Shown here one piece after another: positions 45,710-53,400 of a DNA stretch of 64,000 nt. A program made the position numbers and the translations under genes. The stretch's first letter is position 1. Each line of letters starts with the position of its first letter. Source of the DNA: Capnocytophaga sp. oral taxon 878 (GTDB lineage: Bacteria; Bacteroidota; Bacteroidia; Flavobacteriales; Flavobacteriaceae); the NCBI RefSeq assembly GCF_002999135.1, contig NZ_CP027229.1, positions 682,001-746,000 of the forward strand. The letters are read 5' to 3'. The notes under the pieces are model-generated. The model was not told the DNA's origin. It saw only the letters and a list, made by a program, of their open reading frames with translations, and searched no databases.

Positions 45710-47179
45710 ATGGATATTCAGAATAAAATAATTACAGAAGGACTTGCTTATGATGATGTGCTTCTAATTCCTAATTACTCGGAGGTTTTACCCAGAGAGG
45801 TGAATATTACTTCGCAATTTACACGTAATATTACCCTTAATGTGCCTATTATTTCAGCAGCTATGGATACCGTTACTGAAGCGGCTATGGCTATTGCTAT
45901 GGCTAGAGAGGGAGGTATAGGAGTGCTGCATAAAAATATGACGATTGAGGAGCAAGCTAAGCAAATACGCAAGGTGAAAAGGGCAGAAAGTGGAATGATT
46001 ATAGACCCAGTTACCTTGCCGCTGAGTTGCAAAGTGAGCGATGCTAAACGCTGTATGAAGGAAAATGGGATAGGAGGGATTCCTATTGTAGATGATAATG
46101 GTATTTTAAAAGGAATTGTTACTAATAGGGACTTGCGTTTTGAACATGATAATAATAGGCCAATAACAGAGGTTATGACCTCTAAAAATCTTGTGATAGC
46201 CAATGAAGGTACCTCGATGAAAGAAGCGGAGGGCATATTGCAACGCAGCAAGATAGAAAAACTGCCTGTAGTGGATAAGAATTACAAGTTGGTAGGGCTT
46301 ATTACTTTTAGAGATATAGCTAATTTGCAAGAGAAATCAATATCTAATAAGGATAGCTTAGGACGTTTGCGCGTAGCGGCAGCCTTGGGAGTTACTGCAG
46401 ATGTGGTAGAAAGAGCTTCGGCGCTTGTACACGCAGGGGTAGATGCTGTGGTGATAGATACGGCTCACGGACATACTAAAGGAGTAGTAAGTGCCTTAAA
46501 GATGGTAAAAGCATCGTTTCCTGATTTGGATGTAGTGGTAGGTAATATAGCTACCCCAGAAGCGGCCTTGTATTTGGCAGAGAATGGAGCAGATGCTGTG
46601 AAAGTAGGTATAGGTCCGGGCTCTATCTGTACAACCCGTGTAGTGGCAGGAGTAGGCTTCCCACAATTTTCGGCAGTGATGAATGTAGCAGCAGCCTTAA
46701 AAGGAAAAGGAGTGCCTGTGATAGCAGATGGAGGAATTAGATACACCGGTGATATAGTAAAAGCTATAGCTGCAGGAGCAGACAGCGTGATGTTGGGCTC
46801 ACTTTTGGCAGGAACTAAAGAATCACCAGGAGAGACTATTATTTTTGAAGGTAGAAAATATAAATCATATCGTGGTATGGGCTCGGTAGAGGCTATGAAC
46901 CAAGGTAGTAAAGATCGTTATTTCCAAGATGTGGAAGATGATATTAAGAAACTTGTACCAGAAGGTATCGTAGGGCGAGTGGCTTATAAAGGTGAATTAC
47001 AAGAAAGTATGCACCAATTTATAGGAGGCTTACGTGCGGGTATGGGTTACTGTGGTGCTAAGGATGTGAAAACCCTACAAGAGGTAGGACGCTTTGTGCG
47101 TATTACAGCTAGTGGTATAGCTGAAAGTCACCCACATAATATTACCATTACGAAAGAAGCACCTAACTATTCACGATAA
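45710..47179 (+). CDS. guaB: IMP dehydrogenase
   Basis: Oxidises IMP to XMP, the first committed step to GMP. N-terminal TEGLAYDDVLLIPNYS, two CBS domains (about 95-215; GGIPIVDDNGILKGIVTNRD and KLPVVDKNYKLVGLITFRD), DTAHGHTKG, the catalytic loop GPGSICTTR with Cys, IADGGIRYTGD, and YRGMGSVEAM. About 489 aa. The ATG at 45710 is chosen over an upstream TTG (45659) because the latter lies within the promoter. Confidence 0.96.
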   Translation: MDIQNKIITEGLAYDDVLLIPNYSEVLPREVNITSQFTRNITLNVPIISAAMDTVTEAAMAIAMAREGGIGVLHKNMTIEEQAKQIRKVKRAESGMIIDPVTLPLSCKVSDAKRCMKENGIGGIPIVDDNGILKGIVTNRDLRFEHDNNRPITEVMTSKNLVIANEGTSMKEAEGILQRSKIEKLPVVDKNYKLVGLITFRDIANLQEKSISNKDSLGRLRVAAALGVTADVVERASALVHAGVDAVVIDTAHGHTKGVVSALKMVKASFPDLDVVVGNIATPEAALYLAENGADAVKVGIGPGSICTTRVVAGVGFPQFSAVMNVAAALKGKGVPVIADGGIRYTGDIVKAIAAGADSVMLGSLLAGTKESPGETIIFEGRKYKSYRGMGSVEAMNQGSKDRYFQDVEDDIKKLVPEGIVGRVAYKGELQESMHQFIGGLRAGMGYCGAKDVKTLQEVGRFVRITASGIAESHPHNITITKEAPNYSR

Positions 47180-47201
47180 TAAACGAATAAAACTTTCAAA
47201 A

Positions 47202-47238
47202 ATGAGGCTGTCTGAAAAGATTGGACAGCCTCATTTAT
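47202..47238 (+). terminator. Intrinsic terminator of guaB
   Basis: ATGAGGCTGTC pairs perfectly with GACAGCCTCAT (47202-47212 with 47224-47234) and is followed by TTT. The stem core AGGCTGTC also occurs in the hairpin at 24806. Confidence 0.75.
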
Positions 47239-47302
47239 GTAATAAATAACAAAAAGTGCCTATCATATTTTGACTTTTGGTAAAATAAACTAATTAGACT
47301 TA

Positions 47303-48172
47303 ATGGAAAACGGAATAGTAAATGACTACATTAATATTATAGAAGTATTCACTAAGAAAATACATCTATGGATTCAACTCTTTATTGATAAAACACCTAA
47401 TATTGTAATAGCTTTATTAGTCTTTATTCTAGGTTTTTATCTTTCTAGACTTATCAAAAAAATAGCTATTCGTATCTTAGAAAGGCGTGGCGTAAAACCT
47501 TCTTCACGCATAATGCTGGGTAATATTATCTCTGTTTTGGTGGTTATTACCTTCTTTATGTTTTCGCTAAATATTTTAGACCTTGAGAATATGTTTAAAA
47601 CTATTTTGGCAGGGGCAGGAGTAGCAGGTTTGGCTATTGGTTTGGCTTTACAAGGTACGCTTAGCAATACTTTTTCGGGTATTACTTTATCTTTTACCAA
47701 GAATATTCGTATAGGGCATCAGATTGAAACTATGGGCTATACAGGTACTATTGAAGATATAAATTTGCGTACTATTAAGCTTAAAATGGCTGATGGAAAC
47801 TATGTATCGATACCTAATAAGCTTATAGTGGACAATCCTATGAAGAATTATTCTGAAAGTGATACTGCTAATGTATCAGTTACTTGTGGTGTAGGTTATG
47901 AATCGGATTTGGAGCAGGTGAAAATGCTTACTGAAACTACTATTAGGAAGATGATGCAACAAAAAGAACTTGATACAGCTATCTCTTTTTATTATACTGA
48001 GTTTGCCGATAGTTCTATTAACTTTATTGTGTATTTTACTATTCCTTCCAAGAAACTTTCGGAGTCTTTTTCGTATAAATCAGAAGCTATAATGGCTATT
48101 AAGAAATGTTTTGATGCACATAATATTAATATACCATTCCCTATTCGTACCGTTCAGATGGATAAACAATAA
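47303..48172 (+). CDS. Mechanosensitive channel, MscS family (small type)
   Basis: 289 aa, three N-terminal membrane helices. The pore helix region LAGAGVAGLAIGLALQGTLSNTFSG shows the Gly/Ala packing of MscS TM3, followed by the beta domain (GYTGTIEDINLRTIKL, YVSIPNKLIVDNP) and an alpha/beta end. Opens under membrane tension to release solutes. It is followed 12 nt later by the TrkH gene, an apt neighbour for osmotic control. Confidence 0.92.
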   Translation: MENGIVNDYINIIEVFTKKIHLWIQLFIDKTPNIVIALLVFILGFYLSRLIKKIAIRILERRGVKPSSRIMLGNIISVLVVITFFMFSLNILDLENMFKTILAGAGVAGLAIGLALQGTLSNTFSGITLSFTKNIRIGHQIETMGYTGTIEDINLRTIKLKMADGNYVSIPNKLIVDNPMKNYSESDTANVSVTCGVGYESDLEQVKMLTETTIRKMMQQKELDTAISFYYTEFADSSINFIVYFTIPSKKLSESFSYKSEAIMAIKKCFDAHNINIPFPIRTVQMDKQ

Positions 48173-48184
48173 AAATTGAACCCA

Positions 48185-49513
48185 ATGTTAAAAAAAATAT
48201 CACCATATAACCTTATAATGCTTTCGTTTATAGGCTTAATAGTCGTAGGTGCTTTGCTTTTGATGATGCCTTTTGCACATACGCCTCAGAAAGATATTTC
48301 TTTCCTCGAAGCGCTTTTTACAGCTACTTCGGCGGTTACCGTTACGGGTCTTTCGGTGATAGATATAGGAACGACCTTTACTATTTATGGGAAACTCATT
48401 TTATTGGTGCTTATTCAGTTTGGCGGATTGGGAGTGCTTACTATTTCCTCTGTTTTGGTGTTGCTTATTGCTAAACGCATTGGTTTTTATACTAAAAAAA
48501 TAGTAGCCGAAGGGCTTAATCACAACAAAAGTTACGATATTTATGCCGTAACAAAGCGTGTGGTGTATATTACTTTGCTTTTTGAAGCTACAGGAGCGCT
48601 GTGTTTGTTTGTTTCTTTCATTCAAGACTTCCCTTTTGGGAAAGCGTTATTTTTCTCGGTGTTTCACTCGGTATCGGCTTTTTGTAATGCGGGCGTTTCT
48701 TTGTTTCCTCATAGCTTCGAAGGTTATACTTACAATGTTTTTGTGAATATTATCATCACTTTTTTGGTTATTTTTGGTGGTTTAGGCTTTACAACCATTA
48801 TTCAAGCCTATGAATACCTTCGGAAAAAGAGACGAAGACTCGATATTAACTCTCAGTTTTCAATTATAACAACTATTATCTTTCTCGTTGCGGGTACGTT
48901 CTTGTTTTTTACCTTAGAATATAAAAATTATTACACACTTTACGGGAAAAGTTTCTTTGGACAGATGCTTATTAGCTTTTTTCACTCCGTAAGTTTACGT
49001 ACAGCAGGTTTCGATACGATTCCGTTGGAGCATTTAAGCAGTGCCACCATTCTTTTTTGCGTAACGTTTATGTTTATAGGGGCATCGCCAAACTCAACAG
49101 GTTCTGGCGTGAAAACTACTACTATTGGCATCTTATTTCTCGGTATTAAAACAGCATTACTCAATAAGAACTATATCGAATTTTCAAAGAGACGCATCTC
49201 TTGGAAACTCTTTAATAAAGCATCGGCACTTGTGTTTATTGCGATGATGTATGTGATTACAATGATTGTAATCCTCACAGCTTTAGAACCCGATTTAGAA
49301 TTTACCAAAATAGCTTTCGAACTCATTTCGGCATTCAGCACTTGCGGACTTTCAACCGGGATTACCCCACAATTAGGCATTTTTTCCAAATTTATTTTGA
49401 TATTTACAATGTTTTTAGGTAGGGTAGGACCGCTTACCATTGCGCTCGCCTTATCGAGACCACGAGTTGAAGGAAATTACAAATACCCAAAAGAAAATAT
49501 TTTAATAGGATAG
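48185..49513 (+). CDS. Potassium uptake channel subunit, TrkH/KtrB type
   Basis: About 442 aa. Four M1-P-M2 repeats with selectivity-filter-like segments (TSAVTVTGLSVID, SAFCNAGVSLFPHS, SLRTAGFDTIP, FSTCGLSTGITP). Acts with the cytosolic TrkA/KtrA protein encoded immediately downstream. An ATG at 48185 is chosen; a TTG at 48176 would add three residues. Confidence 0.94.
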   Translation: MLKKISPYNLIMLSFIGLIVVGALLLMMPFAHTPQKDISFLEALFTATSAVTVTGLSVIDIGTTFTIYGKLILLVLIQFGGLGVLTISSVLVLLIAKRIGFYTKKIVAEGLNHNKSYDIYAVTKRVVYITLLFEATGALCLFVSFIQDFPFGKALFFSVFHSVSAFCNAGVSLFPHSFEGYTYNVFVNIIITFLVIFGGLGFTTIIQAYEYLRKKRRRLDINSQFSIITTIIFLVAGTFLFFTLEYKNYYTLYGKSFFGQMLISFFHSVSLRTAGFDTIPLEHLSSATILFCVTFMFIGASPNSTGSGVKTTTIGILFLGIKTALLNKNYIEFSKRRISWKLFNKASALVFIAMMYVITMIVILTALEPDLEFTKIAFELISAFSTCGLSTGITPQLGIFSKFILIFTMFLGRVGPLTIALALSRPRVEGNYKYPKENILIG

Positions 49514-49516
49514 ATT

Positions 49517-50176
49517 ATGAAGAATTTTTTAGTCATAGGATTAGGAGAGTTTGGTAAATCGGTAGCTAAGACTCTTTATAAGAACAAGGCAACAGTACTG
49601 GTAATAGACTCACGCGAGGGGCTTATTAAACAAGCCTTAAGTGAGGGGATTATAGAGGAGGCTGTTATTCTGGATGCTACTGATGAGATAGCCCTTAAGA
49701 ATGTGGTAAAAGATGATTTTGATACTGCTTTTGTGAGTGTGGGTGATAACATTCAGGCTAGTATTTTGATTACCTTACAGCTGAAGGAGCTGGGGGTGAA
49801 GAATATTATTTGCAAGGCAGTGAATCATACCCAAGAGAAAGTACTATATAAGATAGGGGCTACACAGGTGGTATTCCCTGAAGAATCGATGGGAGAAAAG
49901 GTGGCTTATTCGGTATTACGCCCTACTATTATTGAGTACTTTAAGTTTGCTGAAGATTACTTTATATATGAAGTGAAGGTGCCTAAGACTTATGTGGGGA
50001 AATCACTTATGGAGCTTAACTTACGGCATAAATATGAGATAAATATTTTGGCAGTAAAGCATTCTGACGGTAAGATGAATGTGACGCCTGATCCTAATGT
50101 TAAGCTGAATAAGGATGACTTGCTGATTATCTTATCAAGGGAGAATGTGATAGAAAGGGTTACGAAGGTGAATTAG
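49517..50176 (+). CDS. Trk/Ktr potassium uptake regulatory protein (TrkA/KtrA)
   Basis: 219 aa. N-terminal RCK Rossmann domain (GLGEFGKSVAKTLY nucleotide loop, VIDSREGLI, AVILDATDE) and a C-terminal TrkA-C domain (VPKTYVGKSLMELNLRHKYEINILAVKHSDG). A single RCK unit of this length is the KtrA form. It lies 3 nt after the channel gene, completing an MscS-TrkH-TrkA osmotic operon. Confidence 0.94.
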   Translation: MKNFLVIGLGEFGKSVAKTLYKNKATVLVIDSREGLIKQALSEGIIEEAVILDATDEIALKNVVKDDFDTAFVSVGDNIQASILITLQLKELGVKNIICKAVNHTQEKVLYKIGATQVVFPEESMGEKVAYSVLRPTIIEYFKFAEDYFIYEVKVPKTYVGKSLMELNLRHKYEINILAVKHSDGKMNVTPDPNVKLNKDDLLIILSRENVIERVTKVN

Positions 50177-50229
50177 GGACTGAACTTTGCATTAGATATC
50201 AAGTTGAGAAGTTAGAAAATATTTTATTT

Positions 50230-50370
50230 TTCCAAAAAAAATAGCTTACAGAAGCAATATTTTAGCTTCTGTTGACAATATTTTAGATTGTAGAAGCAAT
50301 TTATATTGCTTACAGAAACAATATTTTTGATTATATAAGCAATATTTTAGGTATTAATATTGCTGAGGTT
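50230..50370 (+). repeat. Imperfect 21-bp tandem repeat, about five units
   Basis: The word CAATATTTTAG or a close variant recurs with its CAA at 50255, 50276, 50297, 50319 and 50340, that is every 21 or 22 bp (two DNA turns). Units also share GAAGC or AGAAAC before the word. It lies in the gap between trkA and the HNH-like gene. Confidence 0.65.
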
Positions 50371-50475
50371 TTAAATTTTTGTAATATTTTTAGATTAGTA
50401 TAAGATTTATTTTTTTATTCTATGTACTTACTTGTCTCAATTGCATAGATTAATAATTTGATAATTTATTTTACA

Positions 50476-51408
50476 ATGAATAAAGGAGAACAAAAAAGAC
50501 AAGTTATTTTTGATAGATTTGTAAAAAATAGAAATTCTTTAATTGACAATGGATTTATAATAGGAGAAAAAGATGTTTATTTATGCCCTATATGTAAAGG
50601 AGTTTATCATAGCATAAATGGGGATAATCCATTAACCTTGGAAGATGCACCTCCAAAATCGCTTGGGGGAAAAGCAAAAGTACTTACTTGTAAGAAATGT
50701 AACAATATAGCAGGTACAAAAATGGATTCATATTTGGTAAATAGGTTAAAAGATTTAAGTAATCAGAGTCTTCCCAAAGGAAAAGAAATACCTATAGAAA
50801 TGATTTTCAATGATGATATATTTAAGGGTACTTTTAAAATTAATAATGATGGATCTGCAGAAGTAAAGAGTAGTCGTAAAAACAATAATAAATTGAGACT
50901 CGATGAAAAAATGAAAAAAATAAAGGAAGGAGATATGCATAAAATAAAATTGATTGAAAATCGAATTGATTTTAATAAAGTAAAGTATGCATTATTGAAA
51001 ACAGCTTATATTATGGCTTTTGAAAAATTTGGAGATTTATTACTTTTTGATTCAAATTTTGATGTTGTGAGAGAACAACTTTTAAATCCAGAAAAAAGAA
51101 TATATCCCCAGGATTTTTGTTTTGCATCTCCTTATGAAGACAAAATTGATGGTGTAAATATTATTATGACAGAAGGAATAGAATCAATATTGGTACAATT
51201 TGAGCTGAAGTATGAAGATATAAATAGAAGATTAATAGTCTTTTTGCCTTGTATGATTAATGATATTTTTAGTATAACTAGAGAAATATCTACTAAAAAA
51301 CAAAAAAAGTTTTATAATATAAGTAATAATAATGCTGGATACGTTAATAATATTGATGGAGTTAAGCTTTTATATAACTGGATAAAAAGAAGAAAAAAAA
51401 TCAAATAA
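50476..51408 (+). CDS. HNH_5-like protein, 310 aa
   Basis: The N-terminal zinc and HNH-like block reads CPIC (about Cys38, Cys41), then LTLEDAPPKSLGGK and CKKC-N-AG-KMD. This is the pattern of HNH_5 nucleases (usually LEHVPPKSLGG), but the His of the EH pair is Asp here, so nuclease activity is uncertain. The rest is helical and Lys/Asn rich and shows no known motif. The gene is notably AT-rich, stands alone between a repeat region and a long gap, and may be a horizontally acquired restriction or defence gene. Start at 50476 (MNKGEQ) over a TTG at 50458. Confidence 0.7.
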   Translation: MNKGEQKRQVIFDRFVKNRNSLIDNGFIIGEKDVYLCPICKGVYHSINGDNPLTLEDAPPKSLGGKAKVLTCKKCNNIAGTKMDSYLVNRLKDLSNQSLPKGKEIPIEMIFNDDIFKGTFKINNDGSAEVKSSRKNNNKLRLDEKMKKIKEGDMHKIKLIENRIDFNKVKYALLKTAYIMAFEKFGDLLLFDSNFDVVREQLLNPEKRIYPQDFCFASPYEDKIDGVNIIMTEGIESILVQFELKYEDINRRLIVFLPCMINDIFSITREISTKKQKKFYNISNNNAGYVNNIDGVKLLYNWIKRRKKIK

Positions 51409-51665
51409 AAAATAATTAAGATTTTTTACATCATAATTGTTAAACTTTTGTTAAAATATTTGTCTTTCCAAACAAAAATTCGTTCCTTTGTGGCGTTATT
51501 AACCCATTAAATATTTTTACTATGGAAAATTTGATAAATGCAACCTTATCAGAAACTGATAAAGAAAGTGTAAAAACAAAACTTTTACTTGTGTAAACAC
51601 ATGAAATTGACATAAGAGGCTCTAGTGGGAGAGTATTTTTACTTTGAGAGAGAATAGAAAAAGAT
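51409..51665. other. Gap after the HNH-like gene with a short orphan frame
   Basis: Holds a promoter-like TTccTTTG (51484-51491) and the 24-codon frame listed separately. Nothing else recognised. The gap continues to clpS with a terminator, a repeat array and a G-rich region, listed below. Confidence 0.45.
51522..51596 (+). pseudogene. 24-codon gene remnant (MENLINATLSETDKES...)
   Basis: A short frame of 24 codons with a promoter-like box upstream and a strong terminator 70 nt downstream. MENLINATLSETDKE reads like the start of a longer flavobacterial protein, so this is probably a remnant whose middle was deleted; it might also be a genuine small peptide. The protein family was recalled from pattern only. 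Confidence 0.35.
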
Positions 51666-51712
51666 ACTATTTCCGAGGTATTATTAGATACTGAGGAAAT
51701 AGTTTTTTTTTG
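51666..51712 (+). terminator. Intrinsic terminator
   Basis: ACTATTTCC (51666-51674) pairs with GGAAATAGT (51695-51703), followed by a long T run. Confidence 0.8.
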
Positions 51713-52233
51713 TATATAGGGTAGTACTGAGGATAAGGGGGAGTTTTTAGATATAACATAGGGTAGGGGAGGTGGGTGGTAAGAGAAGATGAGAAAAATG
51801 CAATGTTTTGGCAATTCTGTTGCGATTTTTGCAAAGGAGGAGTGTAAGGGTAAAGCAGCTGATAATCAGATGAGGAATGCTTATCCTTCGTTTATAGTTC
51901 GTTTATCCTTCGTTATTCGTTCGTTTAACCTTCGTTCATTCTTTAGGTTTTGTATGATAATGTTGGTGGTTAAGTGTGTTGATTATTAGGGGATTGTATT
52001 TTCTGCTGAAAAGGAAAGTGTAGGGTATTAATTTTTGAAGTATTCGCAATAAAAATGAAATTTGGGTGAAAAATAAGAAATAAAAGGTGAATAGGAGCAG
52101 GCTGAATAGAGGTGAGTTATTGACAAGAAAAAGATGGCTTTTTGTGTGTTATTACAGGCTTAAATGGCATCGTTTGGCAAAAAAAATGTAAGCTATTTTT
52201 TGAATAGAAAGGTTGTGAAAACTTCTAAAAATA
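51713..52233. other. Long leader region upstream of clpS
   Basis: Contains the five-unit 11-bp repeat array and a purine-rich plus strand with GGGG runs (51715-51780). A TGTAGGGTATTAATTTTT-like word and AATAAAAATG later on are paralleled upstream of guaB. A 66-codon frame at 51789-51989 crosses the repeat and is unlikely to be real. Confidence 0.5.
51885..51940 (+). repeat. 11-bp repeat array, five units (copy 3)
   Basis: CCTTCGTTTAT, AGTTCGTTTAT, CCTTCGTTATT, CGTTCGTTTAA, CCTTCGTTCAT. Preceded by TGATAATCAGATGA, nearly as in copy 2. Confidence 0.8.
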
Positions 52234-52265
52234 TTTGCACAGCTCAAATATTTGTTATACTTTTG
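52234..52265 (+). promoter_or_regulatory. Promoter of clpS
   Basis: TTTG at 52234-52237, 20-nt spacer, TActTTTG at 52258-52265. Confidence 0.65.
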
Positions 52266-52284
52266 TAGCATTATAAAAGCAAAT

Positions 52285-52575
52285 ATGTTACAAAATAGTC
52301 AATATCAAGAAGAAACCTTTGGTGAGGTGGATATACTGGAACAGATAGATGAGGAGTGTCATATCATTTTGTATAATGATGAGCATCATTCATTTGAGTA
52401 TGTTATTGATACGCTTGTGCAGGTTTGTAATCATACTTTTGAACAAGCCGAGCAATGTGCTATTATCACACACTTTAAAGGGAAATGTGATGTAAAGACG
52501 GGAAGTTATGAATACTTGTTGCCGATTTGCACCGCATTACTTGATGCTGGACTATCTGCGCAAATAGAAGAATAA
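52285..52575 (+). CDS. clpS: ATP-dependent Clp protease adaptor ClpS
   Basis: Delivers N-degron substrates to ClpA/ClpP. Fits the ClpS core: IILYNDEHHSFEYVIDTLVQVC, EQAEQCAIITHFKGKCDV, YEYLLPICTALLDAGLSAQIEE, with the ND/H residues that read the N-terminal amino acid. The ATG at 52285 (MLQNSQ) is preferred: 96 aa and 20 nt past the promoter. An upstream TTG/ATG would overlap the promoter. Confidence 0.92.
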   Translation: MLQNSQYQEETFGEVDILEQIDEECHIILYNDEHHSFEYVIDTLVQVCNHTFEQAEQCAIITHFKGKCDVKTGSYEYLLPICTALLDAGLSAQIEE

Positions 52576-52595
52576 CAGAAAATCAGACTTATACA

Positions 52596-53378
52596 GTGGA
52601 ACTAAAGCTATCAAAACCTATCTGTTTTTTTGATCTTGAAACGACAGGTATTGACATTACTAAAGATCGTATTGTAGAAATTTCAATTTTAAAGATATAT
52701 CCTAATGGTAATAAGGAAAGCAAGACGTGGTTGGTGAATCCTACAATCCCGATACCTGCAGTGGCATCGGAAGTGCATGGTATCACAGATGAAAAGGTAG
52801 CTAATGAGCCTACTTTTAAGGAATTGGCAAAGCAAATATACCATATGATTAAGGACTCTGACCTTGCAGGCTATAATTCTGACCGTTTTGATATTCCGCT
52901 TTTGGCTGAAGAGATGTTACGAGCAGGGGTAGATGAGTTTGACCTTGGCAACCGTGTGACGGTAGATGTGCAGACAATATTTCACAAAATGGAACAACGT
53001 ACCCTATCGGCAGCTTATAAGTTTTATTGTGATAAAGATCTTGCTGATGCGCATAGTGCTGCTGCTGATACTAATGCTACTTACGAGATACTTAAAGCAC
53101 AATTAGACCGTTATGAAGGTAGCTTGGAGAATAATGTGAAGAAGCTGAGCGAATTTACATACCGGAAGCAAATAGTGGACTTTGCTGGATTTATTGCTTA
53201 TAATGAGAAAGGGGAAGAGGTGTTTACTTTTGGTAAGCACAAAGGTAAGCGAGTAGAGGATATTTTTGAACAAGAGCCGGGTTATTTTGGTTGGCTATTG
53301 AATGCTGATTTCCCTTTATATACCAAAAAAGTACTTTCAAACATTAAGTTACGTAAACTCACTACTACTATAAAATAA
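52596..53378 (+). CDS. DEDDh 3'-5' exonuclease with DUF3820-like tail
   Basis: 260 aa. Exonuclease domain of the DnaQ type: FFDLETTGID (Exo I), GYNSDRFDIPLL (Exo II) and the Exo III His-Asp in DAHSAAADTNAT. The last 65 residues (DFAGFIAYNEKGEEVFTFGKHKGK, GYFGWLLNADFP) resemble DUF3820. It starts with GTG at 52596: the first ATG would remove the Exo I motif. It lies 20 nt after clpS. Probably a DNA repair exonuclease rather than the polymerase III proofreading subunit, because of the extra C-terminal domain. Confidence 0.87.
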   Translation: MELKLSKPICFFDLETTGIDITKDRIVEISILKIYPNGNKESKTWLVNPTIPIPAVASEVHGITDEKVANEPTFKELAKQIYHMIKDSDLAGYNSDRFDIPLLAEEMLRAGVDEFDLGNRVTVDVQTIFHKMEQRTLSAAYKFYCDKDLADAHSAAADTNATYEILKAQLDRYEGSLENNVKKLSEFTYRKQIVDFAGFIAYNEKGEEVFTFGKHKGKRVEDIFEQEPGYFGWLLNADFPLYTKKVLSNIKLRKLTTTIK

Positions 53379-53400
53379 GCACATTCTTATATTAAATGCT

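Noticed and set aside
50230..50370. CRISPR array
   Set aside because: The 21-22 bp units are contiguous and degenerate, with no unique spacers and no cas genes in the window.
51789..51989. 66-codon frame before clpS
   Set aside because: It runs through the 11-bp repeat array and a G-rich leader, has no promoter at a suitable distance, and codes for a low-complexity Phe/Ser/Arg run.
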